From Pseudomonadota bacterium (GTDB lineage Bacteria; Desulfobacterota; Desulfobulbia; Desulfobulbales; SURF-16), in the NCBI GenBank assembly GCA_018897105.1, contig JAHILF010000031.1:62001-126000 (forward strand): 64,000 nucleotides of DNA, in the 5' to 3' direction. Position 1 is the stretch's first letter. Each line of letters begins with the position of its first letter. The notes below the pieces were generated by a model, which saw only the letters and a program-made list of their open reading frames with translations, was not told where the DNA came from and searched no databases. The translations under genes and the position numbers were made by a program. Of this stretch, positions 34,583-42,782 are shown one piece after another.

Positions 34583-35512
34583 ATGAAAAAGAAAAGAAAA
34601 ATTCTTTACAATGTCCTCTCCGTTTTTTTCATTTCCTCGGCCATTTCCTGTATGCCGATCAATGCTACAGAACGCGGAACAGAAGTAAAGAACGGAAATG
34701 ATAAAGCCCCTATGCTCCTTGCCAGTGCCGAGCAACCGGCAGCCGCACAGGCAGACTCCGCCGCCAACAATGGCGCAGCGCTCTATGCCCAGGCACCTGA
34801 ACCTCTGACCGTCATCCAATGCGCCCAATGCCATACCGCAGTATTCTACAAGATCAAAAATGACGGCGGCCGGCACCGTATAAACTGCCAGGACTGCCAC
34901 CAGCAATTTCATTCATACAATCCGACCAAAAACAACTGGAAGGAAATCATGCCGAAGTGCACCCAATGCCACACTGAACCGCCCCATGGGGCGAACTTTC
35001 TCGACTGCATGAGCTGCCATATCATCCCCCATACCCCGTTGAATGTCCCCATGAACGATTTACTGGGCGGCCAATGCGCCAACTGCCATACCGGCCCCTC
35101 CGGTGAACTGACGCAGTTCCCCAGCCTCCACACCCAGCAGGGCTGCAGCACCTGTCACCATACCAAACACGGTTATATACCATCCTGCATGGAATGCCAT
35201 GAGCCCCATATTCCCGACCAACCGGTGGAGGCCTGCAAGTCATGCCATCCCGTGCACCGGCCTCTCGAGATTACCTACGAGGCAGGAACCGAGGCTACAT
35301 GCGGCGCCTGCCATGACCAGGTTTATGAAGTCTGGGCAGCCTCGCCAAGCAAACATTCCGGAGTTCCCTGCGCCGAATGCCATGCAAAGCATGGTCAGAT
35401 TCCGCAGTGCACCAATTGCCATGACCAGCCCCACGATCCAAAAATGCTGGAAAAATTCCCGCGTTGTCTGGATTGCCATATCAACGCCCACAACCCGCCG
35501 ATTAATAAATAA
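34583..35512 (+). CDS. Dodecaheme cytochrome c, copy 2 (possible lipoprotein)
   Basis: A 309-aa exported cytochrome with twelve CXXCH motifs (CAQCH to CLDCH) in the same order and spacing as copy 1; KFPRCLDCH ends this one and KFPTCGECH the other. The N-terminus has a longer linker rich in Ala/Gln/Asn after the signal. SAISC at about residue 21 is a non-ideal lipobox, so outer-membrane anchoring is possible. ATG 34583 with AAGGAATATGTT upstream; the longer reading runs back through the terminator and is rejected. Divergence in anchoring suggests the pair act on opposite sides or steps of one route. Confidence 0.88.
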   Translation: MKKKRKILYNVLSVFFISSAISCMPINATERGTEVKNGNDKAPMLLASAEQPAAAQADSAANNGAALYAQAPEPLTVIQCAQCHTAVFYKIKNDGGRHRINCQDCHQQFHSYNPTKNNWKEIMPKCTQCHTEPPHGANFLDCMSCHIIPHTPLNVPMNDLLGGQCANCHTGPSGELTQFPSLHTQQGCSTCHHTKHGYIPSCMECHEPHIPDQPVEACKSCHPVHRPLEITYEAGTEATCGACHDQVYEVWAASPSKHSGVPCAECHAKHGQIPQCTNCHDQPHDPKMLEKFPRCLDCHINAHNPPINK

Positions 35513-35535
35513 TCAAAGGTTTCCACGGATGCAGC

Positions 35536-35568
35536 AAAAAAGCCCCGGTTTCTTCCGGGGCTTTTTTT
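35536..35568 (+). terminator. Rho-independent terminator after dodecaheme copy 2
   Basis: AAGCCCCGG and CCGGGGCTT form the stem around TTTCTT, flanked by A6 and T7. Confidence 0.93.
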
Positions 35569-35744
35569 ATCCTTTTTTTTAAGAGCATCGGCAGTAAAAT
35601 TCTGCTACATATTTAAATGATTACTCTTCCGGATTCTATGAATCTCATTTCCTTGTTAAAAACAAACATATTACTTTTTTCGGCCAGGTAAGGATTAAGT
35701 CAATAACAGAGCATTTCTTCTAACGCTGTTGATCTGAAACAACC

Positions 35745-37502
35745 ATGCCCTTGTCTTCCAATCTCAAGAGGAAATTTTTTATTTACATGGCCTTGACCGG
35801 GCTTGTCCCTTTGCTCGTTCTCGCTTTTCAAAATCATTATTTCGGCAAAAAGGCCATTGAAAAACTGGAGATTGAGCACCTGAATTATTCCCTGAAATCA
35901 AGAATGCTCTGGCTAAGGGAATGGACACGACAAACCAAAAAAGAGTTCTTCAGTCTAGGCATCCAGCTCTCCGCCAAAGACGCGCGAATTACCAAGGAAG
36001 ATCTCACGGCTCTGGATTTTGCGGTTCAGGGTCTCTTCAATGGTCACTCAAAATACAAATCCCTGACGGTATATGACCCAAATTGGTCTGTTATCCGGCA
36101 GTTCAATGAAAATCCCCAATTTGAAATACCGCCGCCTTCCAGCGGTTTCAAAAAAAAATTCGTCATTCCCGATATTTTTTTGGCGGATAGACCGTTTCTA
36201 ACCCCGGATAAGGATACCATCCTGCCGTTGGGGCAAACCGTGCTTGACCGCAACGGCCATCCAGCTCTTTATATAATCGGGGAAATGAATATGACACAGT
36301 CCCTGAAACGGGTTCTATCCGACACCTCTGATCTTGATGAAAGCGGCAAGATTTATCTTGTTTCCGGAGACGGGAGCCTGCTGTATCAGGCATCACCCGC
36401 GGCCTATGAATGCCCCGGCACCATGATCTTCCCTGGCAAACTGCTGCAAGGACCGTACTGGCAGTTACAGAAAAGAAGAGACTGCAGGGGAGTTTCTGTT
36501 TTTTCCGTTGCCGCGCCCATTACGGAAATGGACTGGATACTCATCGTTGAAGTTGACAAAATGCACGCCATGAAGGAGATCGAGAGATACAGAGGTATAG
36601 GCAGCAGCACGGCCCTGGCAATCCTCATTCTCATCCTTATCGGCTCCTGGCGGACGGCTAGTAACGTAGCTGATCCTCTTGATGAGCTGGCACGGGTTGC
36701 CCGCCATATCTCGGAAGGCAATCACCAGGAACGACTCCCTGTTTTTAAAGACCGCTATCTTAATAATGTCGGCGAGGCATTCAACGCCATGCTGGATACC
36801 CTTGATGCCAACAAGCGGCTGATGATTCAGACTATCTCTCTTAGCGCCGTGGGAAAACTGAGTTCCAGCATTGTCCATGAAATGCGCAACCCCCTCTCTT
36901 CGGTCAAAATCAACCTGCAGGCCCTTGCGCACAAAGTCAAAGAAGATCCGGCCTATGCGGAAATGGCCAGCATAGCCATTTCCCAGGTGAAGCGGCTCGA
37001 ATCGATGTTTTCCGATCTCCTCCACTTCAGCAAACCGATTCAGTTAAACCCCGAAGAGGTGACTTTCCGGGAGATAGCCAACGAGGTACAGGAAATCCTT
37101 ACCCAGAAGGCCGCCGATAAGATCATTTCACTGGAGATCATCGACAATCTGGGCAGCACATCAATAACGGTTGATAAGAAACAGGTTGTCCAGGCCTTAA
37201 TCAATCTGGTTGACAATGCCATCCAGTGGTCGCCCGACAACGGCACAGTGCAGATCATCGGCGAACAGGCCAAGGCCGCTGGTGGTTTTACCATTATTAT
37301 CAAGGACCAAGGGCCGGGAATTCGGGAAGAACAGATAAATAATCTTTTTCAACCTTTTTACACCACCAGGGAAACAGGGACCGGCTTAGGTCTGGCCAAT
37401 GTGAAAAAGATTGTCGAATTTCACGGCGGCTCGGTTTTTGCTGGCAACAATCTGGGTGGTGGTGCACGGTTTTCAATGACTTTCAACGAAAGGCCACGCT
37501 GA
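35745..37502 (+). CDS. Sensor histidine kinase, NtrB-like, with periplasmic sensor and HAMP
   Basis: A 585-aa kinase. It has a membrane helix at about 10-30, a large periplasmic region (about 35-280) with a dCache-like pattern (YKSLTVYDPNWSVIRQF, IYLVSGDGSLLY, MDWILIVEVD), a second helix at about 290-305, and a HAMP domain. HisKA has H378 in VHEMRNPLSSVKINLQ; the HATPase has NLVDNAIQWS, DQGPGI and GTGLGLANVKKI. It overlaps the following response-regulator gene by 1 nt (TGATG), so the two are a matched pair. The ligand cannot be deduced. Confidence 0.92.
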   Translation: MPLSSNLKRKFFIYMALTGLVPLLVLAFQNHYFGKKAIEKLEIEHLNYSLKSRMLWLREWTRQTKKEFFSLGIQLSAKDARITKEDLTALDFAVQGLFNGHSKYKSLTVYDPNWSVIRQFNENPQFEIPPPSSGFKKKFVIPDIFLADRPFLTPDKDTILPLGQTVLDRNGHPALYIIGEMNMTQSLKRVLSDTSDLDESGKIYLVSGDGSLLYQASPAAYECPGTMIFPGKLLQGPYWQLQKRRDCRGVSVFSVAAPITEMDWILIVEVDKMHAMKEIERYRGIGSSTALAILILILIGSWRTASNVADPLDELARVARHISEGNHQERLPVFKDRYLNNVGEAFNAMLDTLDANKRLMIQTISLSAVGKLSSSIVHEMRNPLSSVKINLQALAHKVKEDPAYAEMASIAISQVKRLESMFSDLLHFSKPIQLNPEEVTFREIANEVQEILTQKAADKIISLEIIDNLGSTSITVDKKQVVQALINLVDNAIQWSPDNGTVQIIGEQAKAAGGFTIIIKDQGPGIREEQINNLFQPFYTTRETGTGLGLANVKKIVEFHGGSVFAGNNLGGGARFSMTFNERPR

Positions 37503-38848
37503 TGAGCGTAATACTGATTATTGATGACGACAAACTTCTCTGCCGCAGTCTGCAGATTCAACTTGAGGCTGTCGGGCATAAAACATGTCTTGCCCACACC
37601 ATGCACGAGGGACTGGAGACCACTGTATCCGCCAGACCGGACCTCATCCTGCTGGACATCAATCTGCCGGACCAGAGCGGACTGCTGGGTTTACCGGCAT
37701 TGCTGGAAAAAAACCATGGCCTGTGCGTGGTGATTATGACCGGCAATCCCGACAACAAGGCTGTTATTGATTCCATGCGCAAGGGTGCCTTTGATTATCT
37801 GCGTAAGCCTCTGGATCTTGATGAGCTGTTTGCCATGGTAGAAAAGATGGAAGACCGCAAGAAAATGACGCAATCGCTGCAATCAGAGCAGCTTGTCACA
37901 CCTCGCCCCTCCCTTGACGATCTTATCGGCGCCCATCCTAAAATAATTGAACTGCTGAAACAGATCGGTCTTCTTTCCCGCAGCAGGGTCACTGTCCTGA
38001 TCCAGGGAGAAAGCGGTACAGGCAAGGAACTGGTGGCAAAGATTCTTCATGCCTCCTCCTCCCCCGGCATGCCTTTTGTGGCCATTAACTGTTCGGCGGT
38101 TGTCCCGACCCTGCTGGAAAGCGAACTCTTCGGCTATGAAAAGGGCGCCTTTACCGGAGCGGATAAGATCAAAATAGGCAAAATGGAATTTGCCGGGGAA
38201 GGCACGGTGTTCCTTGATGAAATTGGCGACATGCCGCATGATCTGCAGAGCAAACTGTTGCGGGTGCTGCAGGAAGAGGAATTTGTCCGGGTTGGCGGGC
38301 TTGAGACTATTCCGCTCAAGGCTCGGATAGTGACGGCCACCCACCGGGATCTGCAAGGCATGGTGGAACAAGGGCAATTCAGACAGGACCTTTTTTACCG
38401 ATTGAACGTCTCCACTTTAAATATCACCCCTTTGCGGTTCCGGCGTGAGGATATCCCCTTGCTGGTTGACAGTCTGTTGGCCAGAATCAGCGCAAAGCTG
38501 CATTGCGACCTGCCATCCGTTTCCGAAGCGGCCATGAAAAAAATGATAAATTATAACTGGCCGGGCAACGTCAGAGAGCTTGAAAATGTCCTGACCCGGG
38601 CCGCGGCCCTTTCCCGCGACAACAGAGTTCTTGCCGAAGACATCGTCTGGCAGGAGACAAAAACCCCTGCTGCCGCTGATCAGCAAGCCGAATCATTCAC
38701 CCTGGCAGAGGCGGAGAAATCTCACATTACCAGTGCGCTTCTCGAAAACGACTGGAATATTACCCATACCGCGCTGAAATTAGCCATCTCGCCCACCACC
38801 CTTCGTAAAAAGATCAATGATTTCGATATCAGAAAGCCGACAACCTGA
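37502..38848 (+). CDS. Sigma-54-dependent response regulator, NtrC family
   Basis: A 448-aa regulator. The receiver has phospho-acceptor Asp52 (ILLDINLP), and the AAA+ domain has Walker A GESGTGKE, the sigma-54 contact loop GAFTGA and Walker B VFLDEIGD. A Fis-type HTH ends the protein (NITHTALKLAISPTTLRKKI). It activates -24/-12 promoters. Candidate promoters in this window are at 2085 and 42519, but cognate targets are not proven. It is co-transcribed with the kinase 35745-37502. Confidence 0.95.
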   Translation: MSVILIIDDDKLLCRSLQIQLEAVGHKTCLAHTMHEGLETTVSARPDLILLDINLPDQSGLLGLPALLEKNHGLCVVIMTGNPDNKAVIDSMRKGAFDYLRKPLDLDELFAMVEKMEDRKKMTQSLQSEQLVTPRPSLDDLIGAHPKIIELLKQIGLLSRSRVTVLIQGESGTGKELVAKILHASSSPGMPFVAINCSAVVPTLLESELFGYEKGAFTGADKIKIGKMEFAGEGTVFLDEIGDMPHDLQSKLLRVLQEEEFVRVGGLETIPLKARIVTATHRDLQGMVEQGQFRQDLFYRLNVSTLNITPLRFRREDIPLLVDSLLARISAKLHCDLPSVSEAAMKKMINYNWPGNVRELENVLTRAAALSRDNRVLAEDIVWQETKTPAAADQQAESFTLAEAEKSHITSALLENDWNITHTALKLAISPTTLRKKINDFDIRKPTT

Positions 38849-38940
38849 AAACGATTTCCATGCCCTGAATACCAACCCACCGGCTTAGACCGCATCTTGC
38901 CGGTTGACGCATTGTTTCCTTACAGATATTCTTGGAGATC

Positions 38941-40164
38941 ATGCGACTGAAAAAAATAACCATAATCAGCCTGGCCCTGCTTACACTTCTTCTGCCGATG
39001 CCGCTTGCAGCCTATGATCTGAATGAAAAGATCCAGCTGCACGGTTTTGCCTCACAGGGCTATCTTGACAGCTCAGGCAACAACTTCCTGTCAGACAGCC
39101 TGGGCGGCACCTTTGATTTCAATGAAATCGGCGTCAATCTGAACGTGCGCTTTACCGACAAACTCCGCTTTGGCGGCCAGATTCTGTCCAGAAAAATGGG
39201 GAGCTATGGCGACAACCAAATCCGTCTGGACTGGGGACTTGCGGATTACCGTTTTCAGGACTGGGCGGGAATACGCCTCGGCAAGGTCAAGATTCCCATG
39301 GGCCTTTACAATACGGAAAGAGATTCCGACTTTCTGCGGGCCATGATTTTTCTCCCCCAAAGCATCTATGACGAAACACGACGCGACACCTGGCTCGCCC
39401 AATCGGGCGGTGAACTTTACGGCAACGTGGCAATGGATGCCTTCGGGGACTTTGACTATAAACTCTTTTACGGACGCATCAAATATGAGGGAGACTCGGT
39501 TTATCATGATTCCACCCTGGCCAACATCAACAGACGGCTGGCCGACAACCTGGCAGACCCCAATCCCGATCCCCTTCTCCCCACCCACATCAACCAATGC
39601 GACCGCGACAACGATTATCTGTATGGTGCCAACCTCATCTACTCCCCCCCTCTTGAGAATCTCCGTCTGGGAATCTCCTATGCCAGCCAGAAGGATACCT
39701 CCTACGCTGATAATATAAAAATCGGCGAATATAAAACCAACAGCTACTTTGTCTTTTCCCTGGAATACATCTGGAGGAACCTCTCGTTGAGCGCAGAATA
39801 CGGAGAAAACGACCGCACGCAAACCCTCTACGACGTCACCACTTTTGATGGCCCCAACCAGGCCTGGTACGTCATGCTCACCTACAGCGCCACCGACCGG
39901 CTAAGCTTTTCCGTTCTCTACGACGAATACTGGAAAGAAAAATACAACAAGGACGACTCCATCCATGCCAGCGGCAGGTACAATTCCACCCCCTGGAGAA
40001 AGGATTGGGGCTTCGGTGTCCGTTATGATGTCAACGAAAACTGGACAGTCAAAGGCGAGTGGCACATAGTTGACGGCTCGGCCCTGCTGCTTGAATTTTT
40101 CAACCCGGACGGCACGGAAAGATACTGGCAGTACGGTGCTGTTAAAGCGTCCTTTAATTTCTGA
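38941..40164 (+). CDS. Outer-membrane porin-like protein
   Basis: A 407-aa exported barrel. Signal peptide ends near PLAA; the mature part starts with IQLHGFASQGYLDS, as in many porins of the OprP/DcaP/Porin_4 kind. Amphipathic strands alternate with Asp/Asn/Gly turns, and the protein ends in SFNF with terminal Phe, the signal for BamA recognition. TTG 38932 is an upstream alternative; ATG 38941 is closely preceded by GGAG. It is followed at 17 bp by a small PstS-like protein and a sensor, suggesting a joint uptake/sensing unit. Confidence 0.85.
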   Translation: MRLKKITIISLALLTLLLPMPLAAYDLNEKIQLHGFASQGYLDSSGNNFLSDSLGGTFDFNEIGVNLNVRFTDKLRFGGQILSRKMGSYGDNQIRLDWGLADYRFQDWAGIRLGKVKIPMGLYNTERDSDFLRAMIFLPQSIYDETRRDTWLAQSGGELYGNVAMDAFGDFDYKLFYGRIKYEGDSVYHDSTLANINRRLADNLADPNPDPLLPTHINQCDRDNDYLYGANLIYSPPLENLRLGISYASQKDTSYADNIKIGEYKTNSYFVFSLEYIWRNLSLSAEYGENDRTQTLYDVTTFDGPNQAWYVMLTYSATDRLSFSVLYDEYWKEKYNKDDSIHASGRYNSTPWRKDWGFGVRYDVNENWTVKGEWHIVDGSALLLEFFNPDGTERYWQYGAVKASFNF

Positions 40165-40181
40165 GCATGATTAGGAATTTC

Positions 40182-40613
40182 ATGGGAAAACCGTTGAAAA
40201 CGATCATGTTGCTGCTGCTTGTCATGCTGTACGGGGCACCCGGTTCCTGTCTTGCAGCCGAGATTATTCTGGTAGTCAACCATGAGAACCCTCTCACAGG
40301 AATTACCTGGCGGGCGGCTGAGCGTATTTTTCTCAGCAAGAAAACGGAATGGACCCAGGGCGAACACATCCATGTCGTGGTAAACAACGATCCGGAGGTG
40401 TATGCTTCTTTCTGCCGGGAGATTTTAAAAAAAACTCCCCTGCAGTATCTGCTTTACCGGAAAAAGATGCTCTTTAATGGTTCAGGGATCCCACCTCGGG
40501 TCATGAACAACGATGAAGAGGTCAAGAATTTTATAGCGGCCACCAAAGATGCCATAGGCTTTATCAGGAATGATTCCCTGGATTTCAGGGTAAAACAGCT
40601 TGTCATCCGCTGA
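40182..40613 (+). CDS. Small PstS-like periplasmic substrate-binding protein
   Basis: A 143-aa exported protein with a signal peptide (about 1-26). The mature part IILVVNHENPLTG, ERIFLSKKTEWTQGE and a C-terminal DAIGFIRNDS match the first lobe of phosphate-type (PBP_like_2) binding proteins, without a second lobe or transporter genes nearby. ATG 40182 has AGGAATTTC upstream. It lies between a porin and a membrane sensor, an arrangement that suggests it presents a ligand to the sensor. The ligand is unknown; oxyanion binding is inference. Confidence 0.75.
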   Translation: MGKPLKTIMLLLLVMLYGAPGSCLAAEIILVVNHENPLTGITWRAAERIFLSKKTEWTQGEHIHVVVNNDPEVYASFCREILKKTPLQYLLYRKKMLFNGSGIPPRVMNNDEEVKNFIAATKDAIGFIRNDSLDFRVKQLVIR

Positions 40614-40652
40614 CGTCTTCGGCGCAAAGCAGAGAACAAGGACAACATTGCC

Positions 40653-42335
40653 ATGCAAATCTTGAACAACATCAGAGCAAAGGTGTGGAGCTGTGTTGCC
40701 ATTGCCCTGCTGGGCTACCTGATTGCCACCATCGCCACGTCAATCTCCAATATCCGCATCACCGACAGTCTCACCACTCTCGAGTCCACCCATTTCCCGC
40801 TGGCGCTGAAAGGGGAAAAGATTTTTACCCTCTTCAATGAGCAGACTAAGCATTTTGAAGGCGGCCTGATTACCGGAGAAGCCGATGAGCTGACCAAGGC
40901 CCGCGAGCATCATGAAGAGATCAGCTCCCTGCTCAACGAAATGGTGCAGACGGCATCCAGTCAGGACATGAACTTATACTCGCAGCTCCTTACCTTGCGC
41001 GACGCATATGATGATTACTTCACCCTGGCCGCTGACCAGTATATGCAGATGTCCCACGACACCGATCTCTTTGAACACACCCAGCTACTGCTGCGCATCG
41101 GCAAAGCCAGAGAACGTCTGCTGATAAAATTTAAGGAAATTACCGACCAGCTCACCGAAAAGGTGGTTAATGAAATAAAAAACAATAAACAGCGAGCTAC
41201 TGACAACTCCCGCCAGCTGCACCTCCTTTTCATCGCCGTTCTCCTGATTGCCACCCTGGCCATCAATCTGCTGGCCAACAGACAGCTCATCACCCCCTTG
41301 AAAAAACTCAAAGAACTGATCGACAACTTTGCCAGGGGTAAAACTGTCGAGAAACCGCAGGTCTGTGATTCGGCCGATGAAATCTGCAGTCTGACCCTCT
41401 CCTTCTGGGACATGACCGAGGAGCTGAAAAAAATTTCGGTATCCAGAAACTATCTGGACAACATCATCAATTACATGTCAGACTGCCTGCTGGTCCTGTC
41501 GCCGACTCTGTCCATCACTCGGGTCAACCAGTCCGCCCTCAATCTGCTTTCCTACCATGAAGAGGACCTGCTCAACCAACCGGCCAACCACATTTTCAGT
41601 GAATATGGGGTCGGTGCCACCATTCAGACAATTTTTGAAGAGCTGCTGCAGGGCAAATCCATCACCAATCTCGAGATGATGCTGCGGACCAGGGATAACA
41701 TCCTGATTCCTGTTCTTTTTTCCGGCACAACTTTTTACAGCACATCAGGAACAGTTGAGGGGGTGGTCTGTCTTGCCCGCGATATCAGTGAATTGAAAGG
41801 CAACCTGGACAACAGTGAAAGCATGTCGAATTTCGACCCCCTGACCCATCTGCCCAATCACAATCTTCTCCACGACCGGCTAAGCAATGCCCTGCGCCTG
41901 GCCAAACGCTCACAGAAATTATCGGCCCTGCTTCTCATCGATCTCGACCTTTCTTCCTCCATTATCGATGCAGGCGATGAAACGGGCAAACTGATTCTGC
42001 AGGAGGCAGCCAAACGCTTTCTGCAGTCTGTCAGGGAAACAGATACCGTGGCGCGGATGAAGCGTAACCAGTTTGCCATCATGTTGACCAATCTCAACGA
42101 TCAACAGGATGCCAAGCTTGTTGCCGGCAAAATCATGCAGGAATTTCTCCTGCCATTTCATATTTTAGGCAGTGGCGATATCAGCCTCAGCATCGGCATC
42201 ACCCTTTTCCCCAGTGACGGCAGTGACGGCAGCAGCCTTCTGCGCAATGCCGACATCGCCCTGTCCGAGGCAAAAATGCAGGGCGGCAACTCTTACACTT
42301 TTTACACCAGTGCAATGCACCACCACTCAAGCTGA
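40653..42335 (+). CDS. Membrane sensor: 4-helix, HAMP, PAS and degenerate GGDEF domain
   Basis: A 560-aa protein. Membrane helices at about 12-32 and 185-207 enclose a helical sensor of chemoreceptor type. A HAMP region, a PAS domain (about 265-380), and a GGDEF-fold domain (about 390-555, DPLTHLPNHNLLHDRL through SIGITLFPSDG) follow. The catalytic GGDEF motif is replaced by KRNQF (470-474), while RETD (461-464) keeps the RxxD inhibitory-site pattern five residues before it. It is therefore unlikely to synthesise c-di-GMP but might bind it. It is last in a unit with the porin and PstS-like genes. Confidence 0.85.
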   Translation: MQILNNIRAKVWSCVAIALLGYLIATIATSISNIRITDSLTTLESTHFPLALKGEKIFTLFNEQTKHFEGGLITGEADELTKAREHHEEISSLLNEMVQTASSQDMNLYSQLLTLRDAYDDYFTLAADQYMQMSHDTDLFEHTQLLLRIGKARERLLIKFKEITDQLTEKVVNEIKNNKQRATDNSRQLHLLFIAVLLIATLAINLLANRQLITPLKKLKELIDNFARGKTVEKPQVCDSADEICSLTLSFWDMTEELKKISVSRNYLDNIINYMSDCLLVLSPTLSITRVNQSALNLLSYHEEDLLNQPANHIFSEYGVGATIQTIFEELLQGKSITNLEMMLRTRDNILIPVLFSGTTFYSTSGTVEGVVCLARDISELKGNLDNSESMSNFDPLTHLPNHNLLHDRLSNALRLAKRSQKLSALLLIDLDLSSSIIDAGDETGKLILQEAAKRFLQSVRETDTVARMKRNQFAIMLTNLNDQQDAKLVAGKIMQEFLLPFHILGSGDISLSIGITLFPSDGSDGSSLLRNADIALSEAKMQGGNSYTFYTSAMHHHSS

Positions 42336-42518
42336 TCTAAACAGTATCTGATCAGCTTCTCCTCAGTTTCTGTTCGCTGCAGACCTTTACATCTTCCGGC
42401 AGGATTCCCTTTTCACCTCTTCCCTGATCATTCCTGACAAAGGAATAATCTATTTATTTCAATAATTACAAATAGTTAAAATAAAAATCCCCTACCACCC
42501 TAGCCAGCATACATACTT

Positions 42519-42534
42519 TGGCATTCATTATGCT
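42519..42534 (+). promoter_or_regulatory. Putative sigma-54 promoter
   Basis: TTTGGCATTCATTATGCT: GG (42520-42521) and GC (42532-42533) with 10 bp between, close to TGGCAC-N5-TTGCW. The same ATGCT form of the -12 element occurs at 2085-2100. Upstream of the secreted-protein gene at 42783. Confidence 0.5.
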
Positions 42535-42548
42535 TTTAAGGCAGCCAG

Positions 42549-42581
42549 TGCGGCAAATTGCCACAGTGGCAATTTGCCGCA
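42549..42581. repeat. Perfect 33-bp palindrome made of two RegA-like sites
   Basis: The 16-bp arms 42549-42564 and 42566-42581 are exact inverted repeats around one base. Each arm contains an internal inverted repeat: GCGGC-AAATT-GCCAC and GTGGC-AATTT-GCCGC, each one mismatch from GCGRC-N5-GYCGC. It lies just downstream of a sigma-54-like promoter, so it could be a roadblock operator or an RNA hairpin in the 5' leader. Confidence 0.85.
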
Positions 42582-42782
42582 CACAAACTTACACGGGATG
42601 GCTTCACTTTTTCTGGAGCCCTTCGAAATTGACTGCCTCGTGGAAATCTCCCCGGCAGCCGGACAGTGCATGATAAATTCCTGATTTATCCTCACGAAAT
42701 TCGGTATCGGGACTATTTTACCCCTCAGGGGGCATAAATACGAAGCCATCAAAATTCGTCAACGAAAACGGAGGATTGCTAA

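Larger units (their letters stand above)
42336..42782 (+). promoter_or_regulatory. Leader region of the 42.8-kb secreted protein gene
   Basis: 447 bp without a gene. It holds a sigma-54-like promoter (42519-42534) and, 14 bp downstream, a 33-bp palindrome composed of two RegA-like sites (42549-42581). The transcript would have a leader of about 240 nt. Confidence 0.55.
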
